Shown piece after piece: positions 8,625 to 17,433 of a stretch of 64,000 nucleotides of DNA. Numbering within the stretch: the first letter of the stretch is position 1; each line of letters begins with the position of its first letter. Origin of the DNA: Aeromonas sp. FDAARGOS 1405 (GTDB taxonomy: Bacteria > Pseudomonadota > Gammaproteobacteria > Enterobacterales > Aeromonadaceae); contig NZ_CP077311.1 of the NCBI RefSeq assembly GCF_019048265.1, positions 3,233,001 to 3,297,000 of the forward strand, read 5' to 3'. A program made the position numbers and the translations under genes. The notes under the pieces were generated by a model. It did not search any database, was not told where the DNA came from, and saw nothing but the letters and a program-made list of their open reading frames with translations.

Positions 8625-10064
8625 TTAGTTGCTTTGGTGGATTTTTGTGCTCTTTATATGTTTCTTGTCACTTTTCCTATGGGGTGTCTGCAGCGAGGGA
8701 ATGGCGAGCCAGAGTCCGGGCTCGGCGGCAAAGCGTGGGGCAAACCAGTGCTGGCGCACCGCGCTGGGCATTTCGTTCGCGGCGATGGGGCGGCGACTGA
8801 GGCGGCAGGCTCCCTGAGAGAGTGCCAGCGCCGCATCCCCCTTGTACCAGCCATCGGTGACGGCCAAGGCTGTGGTCTCCCGCAGCAGCCGCACTCCCCA
8901 CTGGGTCACCAGCGCCGGGCACGCTTTTTCTGCCAGTTTTGCCGCTTGCACCATGGCGGGCGGACGGGGCAGGGTAAAGGTCACGCCGAGCAGCAGCAAT
9001 CCGGCGACCGCGACCACCCACTCGCCACGGCGCGGCAGCCAGCCTGCCAGCAGCACAATACCGAGCAGGGTGATGGGCGCCAGATGGCGGGGATTGTCAG
9101 GGTTCTGGCCAAACAGGGTCCAGAGCAGTAGGACAAGCCAATAGAGTGTCCAGAGCGGGGGGAGGGCGGCAGGGTGGTTTTTTGATCTTTGCCAAAGCGG
9201 CAGCACCAGCAATGCCCCGATCAACAGCGGCCAAAGCGGGGTCAGCTGATCGTCGAAGGTGCGCGCCCAGCTGAGCAGCCGATCGCCGTGGGCCGCCGCC
9301 GTGTTGCCCCACAGGGTAAAGTGGCCGTCGGTAAAGCGCCGCCCCTCGCTGAAATAGGCCCAGCCATCGGCCTGCCAGACAAACAGCAGGCTGGTGAGCC
9401 CAACCAGTGCGATGGGGAGCACAAACCTGACGCGCGTTCCATCCTGCGCCAGCCCGAGCCACAGGGGCAGCAGGGCCAACACGAAGTAGGAGGGACGCAG
9501 CGCCAGCAATAGACCCAGCAGCAGACCCGCCAGTGCAATTCTGCGCTGCTGCAAGGCCAAGAGAGACCCGAGCCAGGCGGCGAGCGCGGGCCCGTCCGAA
9601 AGGCCGGAGAGCGCCAGCGTCGGGGTGAGCGGCAGTGCCAGCACCAGTAGCCAGACGGGTGCCAGCAGGCTTGGCCGTTGCCACAGCTTCACCGCCAGCA
9701 AAGCAGCGAGCGGCGCCAGCAAACTGCTACCGAGCAGGCTTGCCCACTGCACCGCGCGGGCCGGATCGTCTACCGCCAGATTTATCAGCCGCGTCAGCCA
9801 GATAAAGGCGGGGTAGCCGGGAAAGTGGGGGGAGAACTCCAGCACGCTAAAGCGCGTCACCCCGTGGGCGAAATTGAGGGCATCGTCGGAATCCAGCGCC
9901 ACCGGGAAGGTCAGCAGCCAGCCAAGCCAGGCCAGTTGCAGCAGGGCAAGCAGCCACATGGTGATTGAGCTGGTGGAAGCCCAACGCCGATACGTTGCCT
10001 TCCCCCTCATCCCCAGCCCTTCTCCCGCAAGGTGAGAAGGGGGCAAACCGGCGTCCGGGTGCAT
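8625..10064 (-). CDS. Polytopic membrane protein, glycosyltransferase 39-like
   Basis: Up to 479 residues. An aspartate-rich first loop (TFPVALDSDDALNFAHGVTR), followed by FSPHFPGYPAFIWLTRL and about 10 more helices, resembles GT-C/PMT-like glycosyltransferases, where such an Asp pair coordinates the lipid-sugar donor. The first 35 residues are encoded by a dispersed C-rich repeat. An internal ATG at 9959 (MWLLALLQLAW) gives a cleaner membrane start, but neither site has a strong Shine-Dalgarno. The basic tail (HRKSDKKHIKSTKIHQSN) lies in AT-richer DNA than the rest. It forms a likely operon with the gene at 6872-8566. Function is inferred only. Confidence 0.6.
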   Translation of the reverse strand: MHPDAGLPPSHLAGEGLGMRGKATYRRWASTSSITMWLLALLQLAWLGWLLTFPVALDSDDALNFAHGVTRFSVLEFSPHFPGYPAFIWLTRLINLAVDDPARAVQWASLLGSSLLAPLAALLAVKLWQRPSLLAPVWLLVLALPLTPTLALSGLSDGPALAAWLGSLLALQQRRIALAGLLLGLLLALRPSYFVLALLPLWLGLAQDGTRVRFVLPIALVGLTSLLFVWQADGWAYFSEGRRFTDGHFTLWGNTAAAHGDRLLSWARTFDDQLTPLWPLLIGALLVLPLWQRSKNHPAALPPLWTLYWLVLLLWTLFGQNPDNPRHLAPITLLGIVLLAGWLPRRGEWVVAVAGLLLLGVTFTLPRPPAMVQAAKLAEKACPALVTQWGVRLLRETTALAVTDGWYKGDAALALSQGACRLSRRPIAANEMPSAVRQHWFAPRFAAEPGLWLAIPSLQTPHRKSDKKHIKSTKIHQSN

Positions 10065-10112
10065 CTATCGGCAGGCCGTGCGTAGGGTGAGTAGAGCACA
10101 GCGAAACCCACC
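10001..10112. repeat. Dispersed intergenic repeat pair
   Basis: Two repeat-like units lie upstream of or inside the 5' end of the preceding gene. One is the C/T- then G/A-rich palindrome at 10001-10043. The other is CGTAGGGTGAGTAGAGCACA continuing to AAACCCACC at 10081-10112, of a spelling that recurs between genes in many gammaproteobacteria. They suggest that the translated sequence before 9959 is not coding. Confidence 0.4.
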
Positions 10113-10153
10113 TCTAGTCACAGCGAGGTGACGCAATGATGGGCAGGTTGCCA

Positions 10154-10714
10154 TCAAAGCGGCGCCAGCACGGCCATCAGCGCTTTTTCTGCATCGCTAA
10201 AGGCGGCGGCATCGGCGGGCTTGGCGCCCACCCCGAATACCCCCGGGTTGCCGATGGCATCCAGCACCTTGGCCAGCGCCTGTTCGGCTGCCTTGCGATC
10301 CCCTTCATTGAGTGATGGGAGGATCAAGTCGAGGAAGCGCTTGCTCTTGACCACCAGCACCTTGGCGGTCTGGTAGTCGCCAAGATTCTGGCTGGCCCCT
10401 TCGAGGCGGCGCTCAATCTCCGCTTTATAGGCGCGATTAAGCAGGGCGGCGGTGGCGGCAGCGTCTTTGGCCTTGATGGCGGCGGCCAGCGGCCCTTGCA
10501 GCTCCACCTTGTGGTGCTGTTCCAGATAGGTCAGCTCATCGGCAATCTCGCTCAAGGTGGCGCTGGCATCCTTGCCGCCAGTGGCGGCGCCCAGCAGCGC
10601 TTCGCGTGCATCGATCAGAGGCTCCTTGCCGGCGGCGGCGTAGGAGTAAGCCTGCGCCTGCCCGCTCAGGGCCAGCAGCAGGGTGAGGGCGAGTAAACTC
10701 GGGCGGATGGTCAT
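10154..10714 (-). CDS. Secreted helical protein linked to FTR1 locus
   Basis: 186-residue protein with a clear signal peptide (MTIRPSLLALTLLLALSGQAQA, cut after AQA). It is otherwise alpha-helical, with Lys/Glu/Ala-rich heptad-like stretches. The ATG at 10714 is chosen because AAGGAG sits just upstream and a signal peptide follows directly. A longer reading from 10771 would bury the signal. No family is recognised with certainty. It is 35 bases downstream of the flavin oxidase and part of the iron-permease neighbourhood, so a periplasmic partner of the cytochrome/FTR1 system is a reasonable inference, not a demonstrated role. Confidence 0.6.
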   Translation of the reverse strand: MTIRPSLLALTLLLALSGQAQAYSYAAAGKEPLIDAREALLGAATGGKDASATLSEIADELTYLEQHHKVELQGPLAAAIKAKDAAATAALLNRAYKAEIERRLEGASQNLGDYQTAKVLVVKSKRFLDLILPSLNEGDRKAAEQALAKVLDAIGNPGVFGVGAKPADAAAFSDAEKALMAVLAPL

Positions 10715-10748
10715 CCTGTTCTCCTTACTTATGCCAATGGCGCGGCAC

Positions 10749-12173
10749 TCAGGCCACGCTCTGGGTTTCAATCACGGTATTTTCGTTGCGATGGTTGAAG
10801 ATGGCGTGACGTCTGTCCACCCCGTCGATCACCATGTCAGCGGCCATCATACCCATCTCCATGGCGGTGTCGGTGAAGATGTAGCGGAATGTCCCCTGAC
10901 GGCCGGTCATGATGAGGTTTGTGATGGGCATCAGCGCCTTGATCGCTTCGTTACGACGGGCCTGATAGCCGAGATCCATCAGCGGATAGGCGTATTCGCT
11001 ACGCGCTTCAAAAGTTTCATCGCCAAGCTTGGCGGTATCGACACCGAGGCTGGCCAGATCAGTGGTAACCCGACCGCGCAGATCGGCCAGCGGCGCCTGC
11101 CAGGTGGCATCCCCCGGGTTGCAGGGGATCTCCAGCATTACCGAGGTTTGGCCCTGGGGCGCCATAAAGGGGCTGCGGCGGCGCGGCTCCTGCAGGCGGG
11201 TGGCCAGAATATGGGGGTCGGAGAGGTACTGCCAGGTGTTGTCCGACAGGTTCTCCTGCTTGAGCGGCATATTGACGAAGCGAAGCGACCGGTAGTGCAG
11301 ATCGCACGGCAAGCCCAGATGCTGGCAGGTGAGCGGCAGCGGCAGGGTAGAGATCACCTGATCAAAGTTCTCGCTCTGCTCAACGTCATCTTGTTTCCAA
11401 TAAACCCGTTCGATGCGGCCATCAGCCTGCTCAAGGCGGGTGATGGTGGCACCGGTTTTCAGCTCAACGCCCTCTGCTACCAGCCGCTCCCCCAAGGTGG
11501 TGAAGATCTGGCCAAAGCCATATTTGGGATAGCGGTATTTGCGGGCATAGGTGCGCACCGAGATACTGCCGTTGCGTCTTGGCAGCAGGCGGCGGGCCAC
11601 GTCTTTGAGATCGATCAGGCTGATGCGCTGACCGGCCCAGTCGGCGGAGAGCTTGTCCGGATTGATGCCCCACAACTTGCCGGTGTAGCCCTCGAAAAAC
11701 TGGCGGTAGAGGGTGCGGCCGAAGTGGCTCTGGATCCACTCGGCAAAGCTTGCCTTGGCAAAATCATCCGGCTTCTTGCTAAAGGGCAACAGCAGCAAGT
11801 CTTTCACCGCACCGGCCATCAGGGCGAGCGGCGCCGTCTTGAGCAGGTTGGGCAGGTTCAGGGGGTAGTCATAGGTGCGTCCGCCAAAGCGGATCACGCT
11901 CTTGCGCTCGGCGTGGAGCAGATCGTCCCCCATCAGCTCGTCGATAAAGGCGAGCAGCTCGGGGTTCTTGGTGATAAAGCGGTGGCCGCCGTAGTCGAAG
12001 CGATACTCCCCATCGCGCCCCTTGAAGGTCTGGGTAGCGCACATGCCGCCGACCACCGGCTCCTGCTCGAACAGGGTGACTGCAAAACCGGCGCGGCGCA
12101 GGCGCCAGGCCGCCATCAAACCGGCGGGGCCAGCGCCCAGCACTGCAATGCTTTTCTTGTTGTTATCGCTCAT
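10749..12173 (-). CDS. FAD-dependent amine oxidase/protoporphyrinogen-oxidase-like protein
   Basis: 474-residue flavoprotein. The N-terminal dinucleotide fold VLGAGPAGLMAAWRLRRAGF (about 11-30) with a downstream acidic FEQEP is typical of amine-oxidase and UDP-galactopyranose-mutase-like enzymes. A conserved FDYGGHRF stretch follows, as does a C-terminal FAD-contact region (NLIMTGRQGTFRYIFTDTAMEMG) where a second flavin loop is expected. No signal peptide is seen, so it is cytosolic. The substrate is unknown. Relatives act on sugars, polyprenyl or tetrapyrrole compounds. It lies 102 bases after FTR1, separated by a hairpin, with the secreted helical protein downstream. Confidence 0.75.
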   Translation of the reverse strand: MSDNNKKSIAVLGAGPAGLMAAWRLRRAGFAVTLFEQEPVVGGMCATQTFKGRDGEYRFDYGGHRFITKNPELLAFIDELMGDDLLHAERKSVIRFGGRTYDYPLNLPNLLKTAPLALMAGAVKDLLLLPFSKKPDDFAKASFAEWIQSHFGRTLYRQFFEGYTGKLWGINPDKLSADWAGQRISLIDLKDVARRLLPRRNGSISVRTYARKYRYPKYGFGQIFTTLGERLVAEGVELKTGATITRLEQADGRIERVYWKQDDVEQSENFDQVISTLPLPLTCQHLGLPCDLHYRSLRFVNMPLKQENLSDNTWQYLSDPHILATRLQEPRRRSPFMAPQGQTSVMLEIPCNPGDATWQAPLADLRGRVTTDLASLGVDTAKLGDETFEARSEYAYPLMDLGYQARRNEAIKALMPITNLIMTGRQGTFRYIFTDTAMEMGMMAADMVIDGVDRRHAIFNHRNENTVIETQSVA

Positions 12174-12202
12174 GACCTATTCCGAAACTGCTTGATAGAT
12201 AA

Positions 12203-12228
12203 GGGAACCGCGCCAAGGCGCGGCTCCC
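12203..12228 (-). terminator. Hairpin after FTR1 gene
   Basis: On the minus strand GGGAGCCGCG (12219-12228) pairs with CGCGGTTCCC (12203-12212) with one wobble, followed by TTATCT. The short T-run suggests a weak or partial terminator, so some readthrough into the flavin-oxidase gene is possible. Confidence 0.5.
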
Positions 12229-12275
12229 GAATGGTGTTGTTAGCCCGTGGCCTTGTTGCCACAGGGCGTGTTGGC

Positions 12276-13115
12276 TCAGCCCTTGCTGGATGCGGCGCTC
12301 ACCTGCGGGCGATAGCTGCGCTGCCAGAGGGTAACGAAGATCGCCAGATAGAGGGCCCAGGTCAGCAGCTGCAAGCCAGCGGGTGAGGCATTGTAGCCAA
12401 ACAGGGCACGCAGGAAGGTACCAAATACCCCCTGATCGTCGAGAATGTGGCTGATGTCGAATACCGGCGTGGTCCAGAAGGTGATGATATCTGCCGCCTG
12501 CAACATGTTGACGGCGGACGAGAGCAAGCCTGCGGCGATGATGATGATAAGCAGCCCGGTCCAGCGGAAGAAGGGGGCCAGCGCCACCTTGCGGGTGGAG
12601 CGCTGCAGCCCCCACACCAGCGCGATGGATACCAGCAGCCCCGCCAGCGCGCCCATCAGGCCGGATTGCAGATCCACCCCTTGCCCCGAATAGAGCAGGG
12701 CGGAGAAGAAGAGCACGGTTTCAAACCCTTCGCGCATCACCGCGAGGAAGGCGAGCAGCACCAGACCAAACAGGTTGCCGCCATCGATGGCCGCATCGAT
12801 GCGCGCTGTCATGGCCCCCACCTGGGATTTGGCCTGCTTTTGCATCCAGATCGCCATATAGGTGAGCACCAGAGTGGCGAAGATGAGGATCCCCGCCATC
12901 AAGAGGTGGTTGTAGCGCTCGCTCTCGAACTGGCTCACCACCACCTGGAACAGGAAGGCGACGATCAGGGACGCGATAAGGCCAAGCCCCACCCCCAGAT
13001 AGATGAACTTGTTGTAGCGGCTCGCCCCCAGCTTGGCGAGGTAGGAGAGGCAGATGCCGACCAGCAGGAAGGCTTCCAGCCCCTCGCGCAGGGTAATCAG
13101 AAAACTTGCAAACAT
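12276..13115 (-). CDS. FTR1-family high-affinity iron permease
   Basis: 279-residue inner-membrane permease with seven predicted helices. Two REXXE iron-binding motifs are visible: REGLE at residues 10-14 and REGFE near 127-131. Both are essential in yeast Ftr1 and E. coli EfeU, where Fe2+ is oxidised and then carried in as Fe3+. Its ATG overlaps the stop of the multihaem cytochrome gene (TGATG at 13113-13117), implying translational coupling. Usual bacterial partners (EfeO/EfeB, P19) are absent here and a c-type cytochrome takes their place, which suggests the cytochrome handles the electron step. Confidence 0.92.
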   Translation of the reverse strand: MFASFLITLREGLEAFLLVGICLSYLAKLGASRYNKFIYLGVGLGLIASLIVAFLFQVVVSQFESERYNHLLMAGILIFATLVLTYMAIWMQKQAKSQVGAMTARIDAAIDGGNLFGLVLLAFLAVMREGFETVLFFSALLYSGQGVDLQSGLMGALAGLLVSIALVWGLQRSTRKVALAPFFRWTGLLIIIIAAGLLSSAVNMLQAADIITFWTTPVFDISHILDDQGVFGTFLRALFGYNASPAGLQLLTWALYLAIFVTLWQRSYRPQVSAASSKG

Positions 13116-16105
13116 CAGGATTGAGGCTCCGTAGCGGGCGTGACGGGGAGAGGCTGCAGGGTAAGTTGCAACCGATTTAGCTGCACTATGGGTGGCTCCG
13201 GCAAGCTCGGCTCGGCGGCGCGCACCGCATCATTGACCCACTTGGGGTAGGTGCGGAAATTGAGTTTGATATCGGCCTTGAAGGGCCCTTGGGCTTCTGC
13301 GGGCAGCGGCCAGGCTTCATCTCGCCAGCCATCGGCCGGAATGCGGGTATCTTCCAAGAGCTTGGCGTAGCGCCAGAACTTGAGCCCCACCGGCTTGCCC
13401 TCGGCATCGCCGAACACTTTTCTGAACAGTCGCGCATCTTCGGGGACTGCGCCATCCACCGGCTGGCCGCTGGCAAGCACCAGCTTGCCGCTGGCGTCAG
13501 TGACGGTCAGTTCCAGCCAGAGTTCACGGAAATCGGCCACCCCGGTGGGCAGGGCATGGCCCGCGCCGGTATTGGCGACCCGCACCACCAGTTGCGGGCT
13601 GTCTGCCCCCCGTTCGATACGGGCCGAGAGGGTAGCGCTGGAGCGCAAGAGCGCCAGACTCTCCTGCTCAAGGTCGGGATTGCGCAGCCCCACCAGCTGA
13701 TGCTGGGCGCCGGTAAAGTTGTGGCGATAGAGCCGCGCCTTCATGGTGCCGTTTTCGGTGGACTGGCCCGCCACTGGCGCGCCGCCATTGCCCGGCTCCG
13801 GGTTCATATGGCAGTCGATACAGGTGCGCCGCTTGGCAGGATCCTCGGCGTTCGCGAAGCTGGATTTTTCCCACTCGTCCCAGGTGTTGACGATATTGGC
13901 GCCGGTGCCCGGGGCAAACTCGTTGTGGCACGACTTGCACAGAGCCGCGTCGCGGTAGAAATCCTTTTGATAGGAGGCTTTGTGGGCCGCCGGACGGGCG
14001 TTGATCTGCCGCTCAGCCATCCAGTGCTGGAGGCTGCCGCCCGGGGCATCCTCGAACACATAGCTCTCGCGGTCTTTCAAATTCACGGTAAAGGCGCTGT
14101 TGCCGCCCGCATCTTCTACCTTGGTGATGCGATGGCAGAGCACGCAGCCGGTCCCTTCCTCCACCACAGGTTCGCCCGCCTTGTGAGCGCCAATCAGCGA
14201 GGCGCCGCCCTGCTCGAACATGTGGGAGCCATTGGGCAGATCCAGCTGGCCTGTCATCACCTGCTGGGGCATGTGGCAGCCCTGACACCACTGACCGAAC
14301 GCTTCCCCTTCGGTTTCGCGGGCCAGCGCCTGCACCACTTTGTAGTAGGGGTGGGAGTTGCCCATCAGCCTGTGGTTGCTCTCGCTCCAATCCTTGAACG
14401 CCTGTTGGTGGCAGTTCTGGCAGGAGGCGGAGTTGAGCCACTCCTTCGGGTGGGTAGTCGGCGCCTTGGCGGGATCCGTGCGCGGGGCATCGAGTCGCAG
14501 CCAGTTGGCGAGATAGGGGAGGTTGCCATCGGCGGTGACGAAGGCGTGCAGATCTTCCATCATCGCCTTCACCTCGGGCTGGGGCTTGGCGGGGTCAACT
14601 GCCTCGGCCCCATCGCGGGTGTCATGGCCCATGCCGCCTTGGGTCTGCTGGGTCATGCGCAGGTATTCGCCGACAAAATCCCCCGCCACCATGTTGGTGA
14701 GGTTGGCGTGGCCGTTGATGGCGTTGTCGCCGCTCTTCTGGCGATGGGCCGCCATCAGATAGCGATTGGTGAAATTGAATCCGTCCAGATGGCAGGAGTT
14801 GCAGCTCATCCAGTTGTCCCCAGCCATGGGGAAGCGTGAGTTGGCCGCTGTGTTACCAAGGTTGAATAGCCGCTCGCCGCGCTGAAGCGGCTCGGGGCGC
14901 GGATCCGTCTCTACCAGCTTGGCGAAGTGGGGCACATCGACGGTGACCCGGGCAAACGGGCCGCTGCCGCCGCTATTGAGGCGGGTGAGATCCTGCCCCA
15001 TGGCGTTGTGCACCAGAATATGGTCACCGTCGATCAGCAGATCCCGCGGATTCTGGCCCGGCAGGTGGCGCAAGAGCTGGGTCGCCTTGGCGCCCCCCTG
15101 AAACTTCTTGCGGCGGTGGCGGTTGTTGTTGGACTTGCCGCTGCGGGAGAGATCGAACACCAGCAGATCTTCCGAGCCCGCCAGGGTCAGATAGACCCGC
15201 TTGCCGTCGGCGGCGAAGCGTGCAGCGAACGGGTTGGAGACGATCTGGCTGCGGTTGCCGACGCTTGGCAGGTTGATCTGCAAAAAGAGCTGTTTTCTTT
15301 CATCGACCCGCTCTTTCTCCTCATCGAGATCGATGATGGAGACGGCCGGAAAGACGGTGCTTTGAAACTGGAAGGGGTGGCTGAAGCTCCACAGTACATG
15401 GGGCAGCCAGGCCTCGCTGCCATCGGGGGAGAGGGCGATGCCTTCGAGCAAGCGCGGCAAGCCCTGCGAGTCGCTCGGCGTGTCGCTATGGGTCTCGGCC
15501 AGGGTGATGAGCTTGGGCTTGGGAAGCGAAGCTCCCTTGGCGCCATTGCCAAGCTTGGCGAGATCATAGATGGCCAGCTGGCCTGTCATGGCGTGGGTGA
15601 GCAGCAGGCGATCATCGTCGGTCAGTGCCAGTCCACGGGGAGTCTCGGCGGTCTTTGCATCCAGCTGTAGGTTGCCTGCGGTGTCATAGGCTTGCAGGCG
15701 AGCGGATTCGAACAGCGTGACCCAGAACCACTGCCGTTTGGCATCGAAGATGACCCCATAGGGGCGGTGGCCGGTGGGGATCGTCTTTTCCAGATCGAGA
15801 GCATCATCCAGCAGCAACAGGCGATCACCGCTGTAGTCGGTGACCAGCAGGGGACCGTCATCGGCGCGGGCAAGCTGGCGCAGATCGCCCCCCAGCAGCA
15901 CCTCTTTCAGGCGCTTGCCGCTATCGCGCTCAAGCAGGGTGACCGAGCCTGCGCTCAGGTTGGCGGTGACGAGGCGCGGGGCGCTTCCCTCCTCATAGGC
16001 AAGCATCCCGGCGCCCATCTGTTGGGACAACGCAAAGGGGCTGGCCAGTTGCAGGACGAGGGCCAGCAGGGGTGACAAATATGCAGAGAACGAAGACTTC
16101 AACAT
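13115..16105 (-). CDS. Six-haem periplasmic cytochrome c with beta-propeller-like N-domain
   Basis: 996 residues with an N-terminal hydrophobic export segment ending near SPFALSQ. Residues about 35-400 show repeated strand-turn patterns (VTANLSAGSVTLLERDSGK, LLVTDYSGDRLLLLDDALD, SPDGSEAWLPHVLWSF) typical of a YVTN-like propeller. The C-terminal part carries six CXXCH haem sites, near residues 436 (CNSCH), 561 (CQNCH), 605 (CQGCH), 652 (CVLCH), 722 (CKSCH) and 760 (CIDCH), resembling cytochrome c-554-type modules. A beta-rich tail follows. It sits between a b-cytochrome-like membrane gene 4 bases upstream and an overlapping FTR1 gene, so electron transfer to or from iron during uptake is inferred. 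The ribosome site is weak. Confidence 0.85.
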   Translation of the reverse strand: MLKSSFSAYLSPLLALVLQLASPFALSQQMGAGMLAYEEGSAPRLVTANLSAGSVTLLERDSGKRLKEVLLGGDLRQLARADDGPLLVTDYSGDRLLLLDDALDLEKTIPTGHRPYGVIFDAKRQWFWVTLFESARLQAYDTAGNLQLDAKTAETPRGLALTDDDRLLLTHAMTGQLAIYDLAKLGNGAKGASLPKPKLITLAETHSDTPSDSQGLPRLLEGIALSPDGSEAWLPHVLWSFSHPFQFQSTVFPAVSIIDLDEEKERVDERKQLFLQINLPSVGNRSQIVSNPFAARFAADGKRVYLTLAGSEDLLVFDLSRSGKSNNNRHRRKKFQGGAKATQLLRHLPGQNPRDLLIDGDHILVHNAMGQDLTRLNSGGSGPFARVTVDVPHFAKLVETDPRPEPLQRGERLFNLGNTAANSRFPMAGDNWMSCNSCHLDGFNFTNRYLMAAHRQKSGDNAINGHANLTNMVAGDFVGEYLRMTQQTQGGMGHDTRDGAEAVDPAKPQPEVKAMMEDLHAFVTADGNLPYLANWLRLDAPRTDPAKAPTTHPKEWLNSASCQNCHQQAFKDWSESNHRLMGNSHPYYKVVQALARETEGEAFGQWCQGCHMPQQVMTGQLDLPNGSHMFEQGGASLIGAHKAGEPVVEEGTGCVLCHRITKVEDAGGNSAFTVNLKDRESYVFEDAPGGSLQHWMAERQINARPAAHKASYQKDFYRDAALCKSCHNEFAPGTGANIVNTWDEWEKSSFANAEDPAKRRTCIDCHMNPEPGNGGAPVAGQSTENGTMKARLYRHNFTGAQHQLVGLRNPDLEQESLALLRSSATLSARIERGADSPQLVVRVANTGAGHALPTGVADFRELWLELTVTDASGKLVLASGQPVDGAVPEDARLFRKVFGDAEGKPVGLKFWRYAKLLEDTRIPADGWRDEAWPLPAEAQGPFKADIKLNFRTYPKWVNDAVRAAEPSLPEPPIVQLNRLQLTLQPLPVTPATEPQS

Positions 16106-16109
16106 GGGA

Positions 16110-16559
16110 TTAGGTGCGCCATTTCAAGATGGTCCAGCGCCAGGCGTGGCGCAGCACCAGAGGAGTTAACGCCAACGCGCTCAACCAGTGGGCCCAGCTG
16201 ACGAGGTTGCCGATGGCATCGCCCGGGGTGCCGTGCAGCACCAGCAGCAGGCCGCTGGCCAGACAGACCAGCAGCAGGGCTTCAATAATCCGCCCCGTGG
16301 TGCGTAAAAAGGGTTTGTTGCTGCGGTTCAACAAGCTGCGGTGGGAGAGCCAGAAGGCGCCAAATAGCAGCGGGAACAGGGTGAGCGAGAGCATCACATG
16401 GAAAAACAGATTCCAGCGTGCCAGCGACCAGAGCGGGGTCAGCGGCTCCCACAGCAGCAGGCCGGAGAAGAACATCAGATAGAGGGTGCCCTCGGCGGCC
16501 TGATGGTGGTAGGCCAGCCACTGCCAGAATTGTCGGGGTGAGAGAGAAAGGCTTGTCAT
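16110..16559 (-). CDS. Small cytochrome b561-like membrane protein
   Basis: 149 residues with four hydrophobic helices and histidines placed inside or at the ends of helices (YHHQAAEG, NLFFHVML, FWLSHRS, LVLHGTP, SWAHWLS, VLRHAWR), as in di-haem b-type cytochromes. Haem binding is inferred, not proven. A GGAG precedes the ATG. It is the first gene of the cytochrome-FTR1 operon, ending 4 bases before the cytochrome start. A quinone-linked membrane electron carrier for the periplasmic cytochrome is a plausible job. No convincing Fur box was found in the 250 bases upstream. Confidence 0.7.
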   Translation of the reverse strand: MTSLSLSPRQFWQWLAYHHQAAEGTLYLMFFSGLLLWEPLTPLWSLARWNLFFHVMLSLTLFPLLFGAFWLSHRSLLNRSNKPFLRTTGRIIEALLLVCLASGLLLVLHGTPGDAIGNLVSWAHWLSALALTPLVLRHAWRWTILKWRT

Positions 16560-16808
16560 AAAGGCTCCAGCACCCGGGCGGGGCCGCCCGGGGGGAGCAA
16601 GTTTATAACGCTGTAAGAGTAATGAAAAGTGTTATCAATTGTATTGCTGATGAATCAAAGCTGAATGCAGTGACCGAACACCTATATTGATGATCCCTTA
16701 TCCGATTGGGTGTCACCAATGGGGCTAGAGTGCGGGCGTTGCCGCCCCTCGACAGCGGGGCAGCGGCCTCCTCATGTTTACGGTCCGATGCTATGACCAC
16801 GTGTCTGG

Positions 16809-17306
16809 CTAGATGGAGGGTTCCTGATGAGGATCATCAGCAGCATATTCCCGTAGCTGGCGGCTGCGCAGCAGATACCAGAGCGCCCAGAGGCTGGCGA
16901 CCAGCACCAGCGCGGTGGGCCAGCTGAACGACCACTTCTGCAAGTTGAGGCTGTGCAGCTGCATCAGCAGGCCGCTGGTGGCAGAGCAGAGCAGCAGCAA
17001 GGGGCTATGGCGCCTGAGTCTGGCGCGAATGCCGCGGGTCTGCTGATAGGTGCCGCCACAGGCGAGCAGTGCCAGCATGGCGGGCACATCGGTCAGCAGG
17101 CTGATATAGAGAGTGAGCTTGTCGGGGTAGAAGAGCTCAAGGATCTCGCTACCGCTCTGGCGGGTGACGCCAGCCATCAGAAAGAGCCAGACCGAGCGGG
17201 TCAGTAGCAGGGCGATGGGCCAGAACCAGAGAGGAGGGCGAAGCTGGCCGTGATCGTCATAGCGGTGTTCGGGGTAGAGGGTCATGGTTGCCCGATATCC
17301 ATTCAT
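16809..17306 (-). CDS. DUF2919 inner-membrane protein (YfeZ-like)
   Basis: About 165 residues. The N-terminal RYDDHGQLRPPLWFWPIALLLTRSVWLFLMAGVTRQ followed by LELFYPDK matches the DUF2919 family represented by E. coli YfeZ, whose function is unknown. Four hydrophobic segments are visible. The start is uncertain: ATG at 17306 or 17285 both fit, and a TTG at 17315 is less likely. None has a good ribosome site. It is transcribed in the same direction as corA, which lies upstream, with a 127-base gap. Confidence 0.72.
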   Translation of the reverse strand: MNGYRATMTLYPEHRYDDHGQLRPPLWFWPIALLLTRSVWLFLMAGVTRQSGSEILELFYPDKLTLYISLLTDVPAMLALLACGGTYQQTRGIRARLRRHSPLLLLCSATSGLLMQLHSLNLQKWSFSWPTALVLVASLWALWYLLRSRQLREYAADDPHQEPSI

Positions 17307-17433
17307 AGAGTGCAAGTGATGCAGAGGATATGGGGCGAAGGCGACCCCTTTGCAAGGCGAGGGAGAGGGTGGGAATTAATCGGGGGCCATGCCCCCCAAT
17401 CCGCGAGAATCTTTTTGTGCCGGGCAGCTGGCG

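Noticed and set aside
8595..9131. 178-residue plus-strand frame near the GT-like gene end
   Set aside because: Mostly antisense to the minus-strand membrane protein, with a low-complexity product.
10683..12386. 567-residue plus-strand frame opposite the flavin oxidase
   Set aside because: The minus strand has a clear FAD fold and operon context; the plus frame is an antisense shadow.
16620..16660. Possible Fur box (AATTGATAACACTTTTCATT on the minus strand) before the cytochrome-FTR1 operon
   Set aside because: Too few matches to the 19-bp Fur consensus in any alignment; iron control is not claimed.
16603..16800. 65-residue minus-strand frame between DUF2919 and b-cytochrome genes
   Set aside because: No ribosome site, no domain, AT-rich promoter-like DNA; treated as regulatory region.
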